A DNA stretch of 64,000 nucleotides, taken from Mesorhizobium huakuii. GTDB taxonomy: Bacteria > Pseudomonadota > Alphaproteobacteria > Rhizobiales > Rhizobiaceae. Shown here piece after piece: positions 33,608-42,076 of the stretch. A program made the translations under genes and the position numbers. Where the stretch lies: positions 2,910,001 through 2,974,000 of the forward strand of contig NZ_CP050296.1 of NCBI RefSeq assembly GCF_014189455.1, written 5' to 3'. How positions within the stretch are numbered: position 1 is the stretch's first letter; each line of letters begins with the position of its first letter. Under the pieces are notes generated by a model. It was not told the origin of the DNA and ran no database searches. It was given only the letters and a program-made list of their open reading frames with translations.

Positions 33608-34984
33608 ATGCCGACCGCACCAACACTTGAACGTCGCCGCTATTCGCGCCTGAAAAATTTGCGGGCGCGCGCAGAACGCCAGGGCGCTGCATTGCAGTTC
33701 TGGGCGCGTACGGCATCGCTCGCTGTGATCTCCTGCTTCTTTTCATTGATCAGCCGCTGGGATGCCTCACTGCTCTTCGTGCTGGCGGGCCTCGTGCTGT
33801 TCCAGCTCGTCGGCCTGATCCAGTTTCTCTTTGCGCGCCGTCGCACGGCGCCATGGTGGATCGGTTACCTCGTCGGTACGCTGGACATCATTCTGTTGAC
33901 CATTCTGCTGGTAACGCCCAACCCGTTTTCCCAGGAGGTCGCGCCGGCCGCGATGCAACTGCGCGAGGGCAGCTTCAAATTCCTGCTGATTTTCGTATGC
34001 CTTGGCGCGCTGACCCTTTCGACACGATTGGCGCTCTATCTCGGCGCGCTCGCGGCCTTGACGTGGACGATCGGGGTGGGATGGGTGATTTCTCATCCAG
34101 GAACCGTCATCCCGGCGACGAACCTCTATTCGCTGCCGGTGACAGAGCGACTGAACCTCTATCTCAACCCCAATTTCGTCGATACATTCGCGCAGGCGAC
34201 CAACGTGTTGGTTGTGCTGATTATCGGCGCGATCATGGCGCTGGTCGTCTTTCGTTCCCGACGTCTGTCGGAAGACTATGTCAAGGCAGAGCGCGCCCGC
34301 GCCAATCTCGCCCGGCATTTTTCGCCCAACGTCGTCGACCAGCTTGCCACGGACGACGAGCCGTTCGGCCCGGTCCGCCGGCAGGATATCGCGGTGCTGT
34401 TCGCCGACATCGTCGGCTTCACACACTATTCCGAGGATCATCCGGCCGAAGCAGTGTTCGAACTTCTGCGCCAGTTCCACCGTCGCATGGAGCAGGTCGT
34501 TTTCGACCACCATGGCACCGTCGATAACTATATCGGCGATTGCATCATGGCGACATTCGGGGTTCCGCAAGCCAGCCGTGACGACGCGACGCGCGCCATC
34601 CAGTGCGCTGAAGCGATGATCGCCGCTCTCGAAGACTGGAATGTGCAGCGTGTGTCCAGGGGATATCCGCCGCTGGACGTTCGCATCGGTGCACAATATG
34701 GCGCGGTCGTCATCGGCGCGGTCGGCAGCGAGCGCAACCTGTCCTTCGCGGTCGTGGGCGACACCGTCAACGTCGCCAGCCGTTTGCAGGCGCTCTGCCG
34801 TGAGCTTCAGGCGAATATTTGCTTTGGGTCACGACTGATTGAGGCCGCGAAGGCGGAATCGCCCACGACACGGTTGAATGCGCGCGATCATGGACCGGTG
34901 AGCATCCGCGGCCGGGACGAACCGGTCCATGTCTGGGTCGAACGCAAAGCCGAAAACCAGGGCGCTGTTGCGGTTTCGGCATGA
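33608..34984 (+). CDS. Class III adenylate/guanylate cyclase, membrane-bound
   Basis: The 458-residue protein has six hydrophobic segments in residues 30-230, then a linker and a class III cyclase domain. The domain has DIAVLFADIVGFTHYSE with metal-binding aspartates, the segment DNYIGDCIMATFGVPQ, and VRIGAQYGAVVIGAVGSERNLSFAVVGDTVNVASRLQ, which includes the transition-state loop. ATG 33608 with GAAGTGAAG upstream is preferred to the in-frame start at 33542. It would make cAMP (or cGMP) at the membrane. It lies between a CHAD remnant and a YiiX-like gene; these have no known link with cyclases, so the context is unusual. Confidence 0.92.
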   Translation: MPTAPTLERRRYSRLKNLRARAERQGAALQFWARTASLAVISCFFSLISRWDASLLFVLAGLVLFQLVGLIQFLFARRRTAPWWIGYLVGTLDIILLTILLVTPNPFSQEVAPAAMQLREGSFKFLLIFVCLGALTLSTRLALYLGALAALTWTIGVGWVISHPGTVIPATNLYSLPVTERLNLYLNPNFVDTFAQATNVLVVLIIGAIMALVVFRSRRLSEDYVKAERARANLARHFSPNVVDQLATDDEPFGPVRRQDIAVLFADIVGFTHYSEDHPAEAVFELLRQFHRRMEQVVFDHHGTVDNYIGDCIMATFGVPQASRDDATRAIQCAEAMIAALEDWNVQRVSRGYPPLDVRIGAQYGAVVIGAVGSERNLSFAVVGDTVNVASRLQALCRELQANICFGSRLIEAAKAESPTTRLNARDHGPVSIRGRDEPVHVWVERKAENQGAVAVSA

Positions 34985-35065
34985 TCTAGGCCGCCATGTG
35001 AAACGCCTGCACCTCGACTGGCTACGCCGCGCTATAGGGGCATGTCCTGACCCAGGCCGAAGCCA

Positions 35066-35892
35066 TCACGTGTCTGAGGCGATTGCTCCAGCCTTTGCGG
35101 CTTCGGCGTCTGTGCTGGCCTTGTCGTCCCAGACCATCTGCCGGTAGTCGAAGCCATATTCCAGCGTCGGCTTGACGATGCGGAAAAACGGCGACAGGTC
35201 GAAGTCGCGCGGCGTGTAGAGCGAGTGGTGGCGAATGTGCAGGATTTCCTTGCGCATATAGGTCGACTGCGCCGAGGCGCGGCCGGGCGCGCGAGTGATC
35301 TCGGGCAGGATCGGGTAGTGGATCTGGCCATAGGCCTCGGCGATGAGCGAGGAGCAGATGGCCCGCGTCGGGTCGCCGGAGCCGAAGGCCAGCATGCGCC
35401 GGCGCCAGCGCACCGGCACCGGCGGCGTCGGCAGGAAATAGCGCAACATGTCGAAAATGTTCTTGAGGTCGTATTTCAGGCCAAGCTTGCCGATCATGAA
35501 GGCGACCACCTTGTCGCGGTCCTCCGGCGCCAGCCCGCTCGCCCGGCAGATGCGGGTGTTGTAAGTGCGATAGCGCGACAAGGGTACGGCGACGCAGCCT
35601 TCGCCCATCGTCACCTCGATCAGCCGCGCCGCTCCGTTCCGTCTTGCGGCTCCGGCAAGGCATCGCCGACATAGAAGGCCGCGTGCGACCAGGTCGACTG
35701 GGTGAGATACTTGATCGCTGCCGAGATCTTCTGATTGCCCTCGATCAGCAGGATGTCGCCCGGCTCCAGCGTGCGGCGCAGCGTTTCGGCGTCGGACGGG
35801 GTATAGGGCTCATAGCCGGAGGATTCTTCCTGCAGCCGGCCGGCGAGCCAGCGGCCAAGTCGGTCCAGGAGGGTGTCGCCGGGCGCGGTCAT
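35066..35892 (-). pseudogene. YiiX/YebB-like NlpC/P60-fold hydrolase, one-base frameshift
   Basis: The first frame from 35892 has LEPGDILLIEGNQKISAAIKYLTQSTWSHAAFYVGDAL, the LRAT/YiiX start with the histidine in WSHAAFYVG. The second frame, from about 35640 to 35066, has VDKVVAFMIGKLG-like helices and TRAICSSLIAEAY with the catalytic-type cysteine. Adding one base near 35637 joins them as DGNGAARLIEVTMGEGC, giving about 275 residues. This family is thought to act as peptidases or acyltransferases on the cell envelope. It converges on the cyclase gene and lies downstream of the CHAD gene on the same strand. Confidence 0.8.
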
Positions 35893-35947
35893 GATAGAGC
35901 GTGACTAACACGGGCCGGCAGGCAAGTGCCAGCGCGCCCGTGCTTCG

Positions 35948-36892
35948 TCAGCTGGCGGCGGCGCTCGTCTCGTCATGCGGCGCCGGGCTGGCCAGGTCGT
36001 CGCGCGCCTTGCGGGCCAGTTTTTTCGTCGAATGCTTGGGGCTGTCGCCAAACAGCTCGGCCGCCTCGGCAAGACAGGATTTTTTCAGGCTCTTTTCAGA
36101 ACGCTTCAAGAGCTTGGCGAGAAGCTTTGTGTCCTCGCGCGGCCCCAGCGGCTCGTCGTCGGCCTCGAGCAGGGCGCGCAGGACGAACAAATCATGCAGG
36201 TCGCCGAGCCGTTCGCCCAGCGCGTCGACCGCCTTGCGCCGCGCCTTGATCGGCGTCGGCCAAAGCCTGCCGAGCAGCGACAGGTGCATGCCATGCGTCT
36301 TGGCCGCCTTGCGCAAATCGTGGAAATCATCGGCCGCGCCGCGCGCGCCGGCCCTGTCGAGCGCCTTCCTGGCGCGGCGCAAGGTGACGCGGGCGCCTTC
36401 GGCAAGCACGTCAGCCGCCTGTTCCGGCTGGTCGGGCAAGGCGAGGCTCTCGATCCGCTTCACGCCGTCTTCGCAGGCGGCGGTCGCAGCGCCGATCGCC
36501 GCTTCGAGGCCGGCGCCTTCATGCAGATCGTGCTGACGCGCAATCAGCCTGTCGCGCACGGCATCGAGCCCGCCATCGGCGCATTCCTTGGGGAACCCTG
36601 CCGCCAGCCGGTCGATGGTCTCGATCAGCGCCGTCGCCTCGCGTGGTCCGGCAAGCAGCGCCGCCACGTTGCGATAGCACTGATTTTCGGTCGTGCAGAA
36701 TGTTTCGTCACCGGAATGAACCAGGCGCAGCAAGGCACGCGCGCTCTTCAGCCGCTTGCGGCATTTGTGCAGTCCCTGCTCCGGCCGGCTGCGCGCCGCA
36801 TCCAGATGCTGCAGCGCCTTGCCGATTTCCTCGGCAAGGATGCGCCTGACCTCGCCGGTCAGCGGCAGGCGCGGGTCGATGCGAAAGCTCAT
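35948..36892 (-). CDS. CHAD-domain protein
   Basis: The 314-residue helical protein has the CHAD histidine pattern: LHKCRKRLKSARALLRL (residues 41-57) and FHDLRKAAKTHGMHLSLLGRLW in the second half, with a basic tail. CHAD domains bind inorganic polyphosphate and often accompany CYTH triphosphatases. Here the CYTH gene is directly upstream and, if its frameshift is repaired, its stop overlaps this start (ATGA). The pair is probably one operon. A remnant of a second CHAD gene lies 2.6 kb away. Confidence 0.9.
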   Translation of the reverse strand: MSFRIDPRLPLTGEVRRILAEEIGKALQHLDAARSRPEQGLHKCRKRLKSARALLRLVHSGDETFCTTENQCYRNVAALLAGPREATALIETIDRLAAGFPKECADGGLDAVRDRLIARQHDLHEGAGLEAAIGAATAACEDGVKRIESLALPDQPEQAADVLAEGARVTLRRARKALDRAGARGAADDFHDLRKAAKTHGMHLSLLGRLWPTPIKARRKAVDALGERLGDLHDLFVLRALLEADDEPLGPREDTKLLAKLLKRSEKSLKKSCLAEAAELFGDSPKHSTKKLARKARDDLASPAPHDETSAAAS

Positions 36893-37361
36893 GCGGCGAT
36901 CTCCGGTATCCCCCGAGGGCGAGCGACGCGTTGTAGAATTTCTGCTCGCCGGTCACTTCACGGCCAAGCCAGTCAGGCAGCATTTCGTCCGGCACATCTT
37001 CCGGAGTCTCGAGTTCGGCCACCACAAGTCCCGCGAGTGCGCCGCCAAAGACATCGACTTCATAGAGATAGCCGCGATGCGTAACATGGTGACGTGTCTT
37101 CTCGATGACACGCCCAACGGCGAAGTCCAGCATCTCCACCGCCTCGGCAAGCGGGATCGGATATTCGAACTCGTCGCGCTCGCGCCCCCTGCTGCCGAAT
37201 TTGAGCGTCAGCTTGGCGGAAGCGCCGTCGCTGATGCGGATGCGGACGGTCCGCCCAGGCGCCGTGGCGAGATAGAACTGGAGAATGCGGATATCCGCCT
37301 CGACCAGGTTCCGCCATGCGGTGCTGGAGACCAGGAACTTGCGCTCGACTTCCTTGCCCAT
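36708..37361 (-). CDS. CYTH-domain protein (triphosphate tunnel metalloenzyme-like), 3' end probably frameshifted
   Basis: The first 155 residues form a CYTH domain: EVERKFLV at the start (the ExExK signature), TVRIRISDGASAKLTLKFGSRG, RDEFEYPIPLAEAVEML, KTRHHVTHRGYLYEVDVF and ELETPEDV. Such enzymes hydrolyse inorganic triphosphate or related compounds in a beta tunnel. The literal frame then runs through the CHAD gene in another frame to 36708. With one more base in the run of five C at 36910-36914, the protein would end GGIPEIAA at 36889 with its stop overlapping the CHAD ATG, giving about 157 residues, the usual length. Divergent from the TetR operon across a 24-bp palindrome. Confidence 0.85.
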   Translation of the reverse strand: MGKEVERKFLVSSTAWRNLVEADIRILQFYLATAPGRTVRIRISDGASAKLTLKFGSRGRERDEFEYPIPLAEAVEMLDFAVGRVIEKTRHHVTHRGYLYEVDVFGGALAGLVVAELETPEDVPDEMLPDWLGREVTGEQKFYNASLALGGYRRSPHELSHRPAPAADRRGQAHPCRGNRQGAAASGCGAQPAGAGTAQMPQAAEERACLAAPGSFR

Positions 37362-37420
37362 GGCCGCGCACTAAAGCGTTTGCCGCGGGCGATGGCAAGA
37401 CAACTCTGCACACAAGTTGA

Positions 37421-37444
37421 CTTTAATCAATCGATTGATTAAAG
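37421..37444. promoter_or_regulatory. Perfect 24-bp palindrome, probable TetR operator
   Basis: The sequence CTTTAATCAATC is followed directly by its exact reverse complement. The palindrome ends 7 bp before the TetR ATG at 37452 and lies 60 bp from the divergent CYTH start. Length, symmetry and position are those of a TetR-family operator, so the TetR protein very likely represses itself and the exporter operon here. Confidence 0.85.
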
Positions 37445-37451
37445 TCTGGCC

Positions 37452-38177
37452 ATGATCAAGCTGCCTGACACCAAAAATCCACGCCGCGAGACCTCTCCGG
37501 CAGATCTGACGCGTGCCGCTCTCGTCCGCGCGGCGCTGAAACTGTTCGGCCGGCAAGGTTTCGACGGCACCTCGACCCGCGAAATCGCGGCGGAGGCGCA
37601 GGCCAATATCGGTTCGATCGCCTATCATTTCGGCGGCAAGGAAGGCCTTCGTGCCGCCGCCGCCGACTATATCGTCGAAACCATCCAGACGGTTGCTGGC
37701 CAAGCGCTGGGCGCCGGCCAGGCAGCGATGGCGAGCGATCCGGAAGCGGCACGCGCGCAGCTGTTCGCGGCGTTGGAGCGGATGGGCAGCTTCATCCTGG
37801 CGCAGCCGCAGGCCGGCGAGATCGTGCAATTCGTGCTGCGCGAGCTGTCGCATCCGACGACCGCGCTCGACCGCATCTATGACGGCGTGTTCGAGCCGAC
37901 GCATCGCCGGCTGTGTCTGATCTGGGAGCAGGCGACCGGCGAGCCGGCCGAAAGCGAGCGGACCCGGCTCACCGTGTTCACGCTGATCGGCCAGGTCATC
38001 TATTTCCGCATCGGCCGCGAGGCGGTGATGCGCCGCATGGGCTGGCACGACATCGGCGCCGCCGAGGCCGCCAAGGTCGTGGCGGTCACGACGGACAATC
38101 TCAGCGCCATATTGGCCGCCCGAATGCGATCAAAACCCGCAATGGGATCAAAACCCCCAAGTGGATCAAAACAATGA
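37452..38177 (+). CDS. TetR-family regulator, CecR/CerR type
   Basis: The 241-residue protein has a TetR helix-turn-helix (ALVRAALKLFGRQGFDGTSTREIAAEAQANIGSIAYHFGGKEGLRAA) and a C-terminal domain with FVLRELSHPTTALDRIYDGVFEPTHRRL, typical of the CecR (DUF1956) group that controls YbhGFSR-type exporters. The last residues SKPAMG-SKPPSG-SKQ are a six-residue tandem repeat. Its stop overlaps the start of the HlyD gene (ATGA). It is the first gene of the exporter operon behind a perfect 24-bp palindrome. Confidence 0.9.
   Translation: MIKLPDTKNPRRETSPADLTRAALVRAALKLFGRQGFDGTSTREIAAEAQANIGSIAYHFGGKEGLRAAAADYIVETIQTVAGQALGAGQAAMASDPEAARAQLFAALERMGSFILAQPQAGEIVQFVLRELSHPTTALDRIYDGVFEPTHRRLCLIWEQATGEPAESERTRLTVFTLIGQVIYFRIGREAVMRRMGWHDIGAAEAAKVVAVTTDNLSAILAARMRSKPAMGSKPPSGSKQ
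38129..38172 (+). repeat. 18-bp tandem repeat at the TetR/HlyD junction
   Basis: ATCAAAAC occurs at 38129, 38147 and 38165, exactly 18 bp apart, with similar bases between. It encodes the SKPAMG-SKPPSG-SKQ tail of the TetR protein and runs to the start of the HlyD gene. Copy number could vary by slippage. Confidence 0.7.
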
Positions 38178-39127
38178 GTTTTCTCTGCTCCTTGCCGCTT
38201 GCCGCGCAGCTCCTCAGTGCCTGTGCCCCCGCCACGCCACTCGCCGTCGGCTATGTCGAAGGCGACTATGTGCTGCTGGCACCGATCGAGGTGGCGCAGG
38301 TCGAGACCGTCTCGGTCAAGCGCGGCGATCGCGTCACATCAGGCGCGACGGTGGTGACATTGGAAAGCGCCGACGCCAAGATCGCGGTGGCGCAGGCGCA
38401 GGCGAGCCTCGCCCAGGCGCAAGCGCAGCTCGCCGACCTGCAGGTCGGCAAACGGCCGGAAGAAATCGCCGCACTCAAGGCACAGGTCGACATGGCCAAG
38501 GCGCAGGCCGACGATGCCAAGCGCAAATACGACCGCGCCGCCGACCTGTTCAAGCGCGGCACCGGCACCCAGGCCGACTACGACACCGCCTCGGCGACGC
38601 TGGAGACCGCAGAAGCCCAGGTCGGCCAGGCCGAGGCCAATCTCGCGGTCGGCGGCCTGCCGGCGCGCGCCGAGACGATCAAGGCCGCCGACAATCAGGT
38701 CAAGCAGGCGCAGGCAGCACTCGAGCAGGCTCAGTGGCGGCTGTCCAAGCGCACGCTCGCGGCGCCCTCGCCCGGCCGCGTCAACGACGTCATCCGCAAT
38801 CCCGGCGACACGGCCGGCCCGACCGCGCCGGTCATCTCGATCCTGCCTGACGGCGCCGTGAAGCTCAGCGTCTATATACCGGAGGCCGCCTTCTCCTCGG
38901 TCAAGATCGGCAGCCTGCTCGCCGTTCATTGCGACGGCTGCGGCGACGGCGTGAAGGCGCGCGTCAGCTATGTCTCGCCCGATCCCGAATTCACCCCGCC
39001 GGTGATCTATTCGCTCGAGAACCGGCAGAAGCTGGTCTATCTGGTCGAGGCACGGCCGGAGGGCGATGCCGGCTTGCTGCAGCCCGGCCAGATCGTCGAC
39101 GTCGATCTTGCGGAAACGGCAAAATGA
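38174..39127 (+). CDS. HlyD-family membrane fusion lipoprotein (YbhG-like)
   Basis: The 317-residue protein starts with a short signal ending in a lipobox (LLSAC, Cys17), so it is probably a lipoprotein of the inner membrane facing the periplasm. A lipoyl-like half-motif (VETVSVKRGDRVTSGATVVTLES), a long coiled coil of about residues 70-180 (QAQASLAQAQAQLADLQ and similar) and a beta-barrel part (AAPSPGRVNDVIRNPGDTAGP) follow. It joins the ABC ATPase and permease with an outer-membrane channel. Starts and stops of all four genes in this operon overlap. Confidence 0.9.
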   Translation: MSFLCSLPLAAQLLSACAPATPLAVGYVEGDYVLLAPIEVAQVETVSVKRGDRVTSGATVVTLESADAKIAVAQAQASLAQAQAQLADLQVGKRPEEIAALKAQVDMAKAQADDAKRKYDRAADLFKRGTGTQADYDTASATLETAEAQVGQAEANLAVGGLPARAETIKAADNQVKQAQAALEQAQWRLSKRTLAAPSPGRVNDVIRNPGDTAGPTAPVISILPDGAVKLSVYIPEAAFSSVKIGSLLAVHCDGCGDGVKARVSYVSPDPEFTPPVIYSLENRQKLVYLVEARPEGDAGLLQPGQIVDVDLAETAK

Positions 39128-40044
39128 ACGCCATCGACGTTCATGGCCTGGTCAAGCGCTTCGGCGACAAGACCGTCGTCGACCACGTGACGATGTCGGT
39201 CGCCGAGGGCGAGATCGTCGGCTTCCTCGGCCCGAACGGTTCGGGCAAGACCACCACCATCCGCATCATGTGCGGCCTGCTGACGCCCGACGAAGGCGAA
39301 GGCACGGTGCTGGGCTTCAACATCCGCACTGAGTCGCTCAGGATCAAGCGCGAAGTCGGCTACATGACGCAGAAATTCTCGTTCTACGAGGATCTGACGA
39401 TCGGCGAGAACCTCGAATTCGTGGCCCGGCTCTACCAGCTGAAGCCGGTAGGCGAGTACGTTGCGAGGACGTTGGAAGAGCTCGGCCTGACCTCGCGCCG
39501 CAACCAGCTGGCCGGCACGCTGTCCGGCGGCTGGAAGCAGCGGCTGGCGCTCGCCGCCTGCATCATGCACAAGCCGAAGCTGCTTTTGCTCGACGAACCG
39601 ACGGCCGGCGTCGACCCGAAGGCGCGGCGCGAATTCTGGGACGAGATCCATCGCCTCGCCAGCGGCGGGCTGACCGTGCTGGTCTCAACCCATTACATGG
39701 ACGAGGCCGAGCGCTGCCACCGCATCAGCTACATCTCCTACGGCAAGATGCTGGCCACCGGCACCGTCGCCGAGGTGGTGAAAAACGCTGGCCTGACCAC
39801 CTTCGTGGTGCAGGGGCCACAGCTCGCCAAGGTGGCGGAAGAGCTGCAGGGCCGCCCCGGCGTCGACCAGGTGGCGCCGTTCGGCGCGACGCTACACGTC
39901 GTCGGTTCCGACAGGAAGAAGCTCGAAGCAGCGCTTGCCGACGTCGAGAAGGAGCACAAGGGCGTGACGGTCGCGCCAGGCGAAACCAGCCTCGAGGACG
40001 TCTTCATCCAGTTCATGTCGGGGTCGAAGGACAACATGGCATGA
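39124..40044 (+). CDS. ABC transporter ATP-binding protein (YbhF-like)
   Basis: A 306-residue ATPase with Walker A GPNGSGKTT, Q-loop YMTQKFSFYEDL, signature LSGGWKQRLALA, Walker [13 protein letters not shown] and H-loop STHYMDEAE. It has a single nucleotide domain, about half of the duplicated E. coli YbhF. The C-terminal region is the usual DrrA-type tail. It overlaps HlyD upstream and the permease downstream by 4 bp each. Confidence 0.93.
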   Translation: MNAIDVHGLVKRFGDKTVVDHVTMSVAEGEIVGFLGPNGSGKTTTIRIMCGLLTPDEGEGTVLGFNIRTESLRIKREVGYMTQKFSFYEDLTIGENLEFVARLYQLKPVGEYVARTLEELGLTSRRNQLAGTLSGGWKQRLALAACIMHKPKLLLLDEPTAGVDPKARREFWDEIHRLASGGLTVLVSTHYMDEAERCHRISYISYGKMLATGTVAEVVKNAGLTTFVVQGPQLAKVAEELQGRPGVDQVAPFGATLHVVGSDRKKLEAALADVEKEHKGVTVAPGETSLEDVFIQFMSGSKDNMA

Positions 40045-41177
40045 ACAGCATCTTCTCCTTCGCCCGGCTTGGCGCGCTGCTGATCAAGGAGTTCATCCAG
40101 ATGCGGCGTGACCGCATCACCTTCGCCATGATGCTCGGCGTGCCGCTGCTGCAGCTGGTGCTGTTCGGTTTTGCCATCAACAACGATCCGAAGGGCCTGC
40201 CGACGGCGCTGGTGGCGATGAGCAACGACCAGTATACGCGCGCCATGGTCTCGGCGCTGCAGGTGACGGGCTATTATCGTTTCGACCATGTGACCGAGAG
40301 CGCCGAAGAGGCGGAATTCCTGATGGCGCGCGGCGACGTTTCCTTCGTCGTCACCATCCCGGCCGACTTCGCCAGCCGAGTCGAGCGCGGCGACAATCCG
40401 CAGATCCTGATCGAGGCGGACGCCACCGATCCCTCGGCGGCGAGCGGCGCCATTTCCACGCTGAGCACGGTGGCGAGCCAGGCGCTGCTGCGCGCGCAAG
40501 GCATGCAGGCTGCCGCTGCCGAGGATGCCAGGCAGCAGCTGCAGGTGGTGGTGCACCAGCGCTACAATCCCGAAGGCATTTCGCAATACAACATCGTGCC
40601 CGGCCTGCTCGGCGTCATCCTGCAGATGACCATGGTGATGATGACGGCCATGGCGCTGACCCGCGAAACCGAGCGCGGCACGATGGAAAACCTGCTCGCC
40701 ATGCCGTCCAGCCCGGCCGAGATCATGCTGGGCAAGGTGCTGCCCTTCCTCGTCGTCGGCGCGGTGCAGGTCGCGGTGGTGCTGGTGGCGGCGAAGCTTT
40801 TGTTCGATATCCCGTTCGTCGGCAGCCTGACGCTTCTGTTGTCGTCGGTGCTGGTCTTCGTGCTGTCGCTGGTGCTGCTCGGCTACACCATTTCGACCAT
40901 GGCCCGCTCGCAGATGCAGGCGATGCAGCTGACCTTCTTCTTCTTCCTGCCGTCGCTGCTCTTGTCGGGCTTCATGTTCCCCTATCGCGGCATGCCGGGC
41001 TGGGCCCAGGCGCTGGGCGAAATCTTCCCGCTGACGCATTTCCTGCGCATCACCCGCGCGGTGATGCTGAAGGGCGCCGACTTCCATGCCATCGCCACCG
41101 AGATCGGCTGGCTGGTCGTGTTCGTGCTGGTGTTCGCCGGCACCGCGCTGTTGCGGTTCAGGCGCACGCTGGATTAG
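40041..41177 (+). CDS. ABC-2 type permease (YbhR/YbhS-like)
   Basis: The 378-residue permease has an N-terminal helix, a large periplasmic loop (about residues 50-175) and five further helices. The signature segment ETERGTMENLLAMPSSPAEIMLGKVLPF and FPLTHFLRITRAVMLKG are typical of YbhR/S-like permeases. With the fusion protein and ATPase it forms a drug or amphiphile exporter. Only one permease gene is present, so it must act as a homodimer. A bidirectional hairpin terminator follows. Confidence 0.92.
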   Translation: MNSIFSFARLGALLIKEFIQMRRDRITFAMMLGVPLLQLVLFGFAINNDPKGLPTALVAMSNDQYTRAMVSALQVTGYYRFDHVTESAEEAEFLMARGDVSFVVTIPADFASRVERGDNPQILIEADATDPSAASGAISTLSTVASQALLRAQGMQAAAAEDARQQLQVVVHQRYNPEGISQYNIVPGLLGVILQMTMVMMTAMALTRETERGTMENLLAMPSSPAEIMLGKVLPFLVVGAVQVAVVLVAAKLLFDIPFVGSLTLLLSSVLVFVLSLVLLGYTISTMARSQMQAMQLTFFFFLPSLLLSGFMFPYRGMPGWAQALGEIFPLTHFLRITRAVMLKGADFHAIATEIGWLVVFVLVFAGTALLRFRRTLD

Positions 41178-41254
41178 AATCAAAACCCATTCACTCTGAA
41201 CGACCGAATTCGAATATTCCTGCTTTCGAAAGAAGGTCCGGAAATCCAGCTTAA

Positions 41255-41280
41255 AAAGCGGCGAGCAAGCCCGCCGCTTT
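41255..41280. terminator. Bidirectional hairpin terminator
   Basis: AAAGCGGCG at 41255-41263 pairs with CGCCGCTTT at 41272-41280. It lies between the convergent permease (ends 41177) and DUF680-like gene (ends 41301), with A-rich and T-containing flanks on both sides. Confidence 0.65.
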
Positions 41281-41300
41281 CCAAAATGCGCCGCCTGCCG

Positions 41301-41540
41301 TCAGTGCTCAAATTGCGGCTTGATACTGTTCGTCGTTGGGATTTCCGCCTTGTCGCCCGTCGCCATGGCATGGCTGCCCATGATGGCCGTGTTCCGCACT
41401 GTGATGGACTGGGTGTGGAACTCGGCGGCGCCGGCAGACGCCTTGGTGCTGTTGGTGGATCCATAGTGGTCGCTTCCGCCTGCGGCAAACGCGGTGCCGG
41501 CAGCAACTAGAAACGCGGCTGAAAGAGCAATCGTTCTCAT
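41301..41540 (-). CDS. DUF680-like small exported protein
   Basis: The 79-residue protein has a signal peptide (MRTIALSAAFLVAAGTAFA) followed by GGSDHYGSTNS, a start I associate with DUF680, a family found mainly in Mesorhizobium. The mature part of about 58 residues has no cysteine and ends KPQFEH. GGAG lies 9 bp before the ATG at 41540; an in-frame ATG at 41552 is less likely. Function unknown. The gene follows the DUF4242 gene on the minus strand by 82 bp. Confidence 0.7.
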   Translation of the reverse strand: MRTIALSAAFLVAAGTAFAAGGSDHYGSTNSTKASAGAAEFHTQSITVRNTAIMGSHAMATGDKAEIPTTNSIKPQFEH

Positions 41541-41621
41541 GGTGAACTCCATTGTCAGGTTGTGAGGTAGAGCGGCGGACGCTCCGACCAGGTCGGAGCC
41601 GCCGCTCCAAATTTCTCTGGG

Positions 41622-41918
41622 TCAGGCGACCGCTTTCTCGGGGTCGGCGCGAACGATGACCGTGTCCATGACCGGCAGGATCTCGTCCGCTGGCATGCCG
41701 ACGCGGCTGGCGTGCTCCTTGATCGACTGGGGATCGCGAGCTTGGTAGATGCAGACGGTGCCAAGCCGACCGTCGGCCTCCTTGACCACGTAGCTGCGAA
41801 TCCAGCGGACGCGGTCGGGCATCTCCTCATTGCCGATGCGGCCGGATTTCTCGGCCGCGGCCTTCAGCTCGACCGGATTGCCCCAGGCGGTCCTGCGGCG
41901 GATGACATAGAGATCCAT
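41622..41918 (-). CDS. DUF4242 domain protein
   Basis: This 98-residue protein starts MDLYVIRRRTAWGNPVEL and contains VRWIRSYVVKEADGRLGTVCIYQARDPQSIKEHASRVGMPADEI, which matches DUF4242, as does the gene at 4376-4648. AGGGAGAAG lies 4 bp before the ATG. It is divergent from an AraC-type regulator, as the other copy is from a LuxR-type regulator. Confidence 0.83.
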   Translation of the reverse strand: MDLYVIRRRTAWGNPVELKAAAEKSGRIGNEEMPDRVRWIRSYVVKEADGRLGTVCIYQARDPQSIKEHASRVGMPADEILPVMDTVIVRADPEKAVA

Positions 41919-42076
41919 GGTCTTCTCCCTGGTTTGTGGATCGAATTGGCCGTGAGACGGTGCTTTCCCTGAAGTCGCCGGCGACGTCCAATGGCCTATT
42001 AGCTATAGTGCCGCGTTCGGGGCTTGAATGACCGGGCCGCCGGAACACTTGACCGACTGACGGAAGGGAATTGATC

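Noticed and set aside
39738..41183. 481-residue minus-strand open frame across the ABC permease
   Set aside because: His/Gln/Arg-rich composition typical of an antisense frame; the permease is the real gene.
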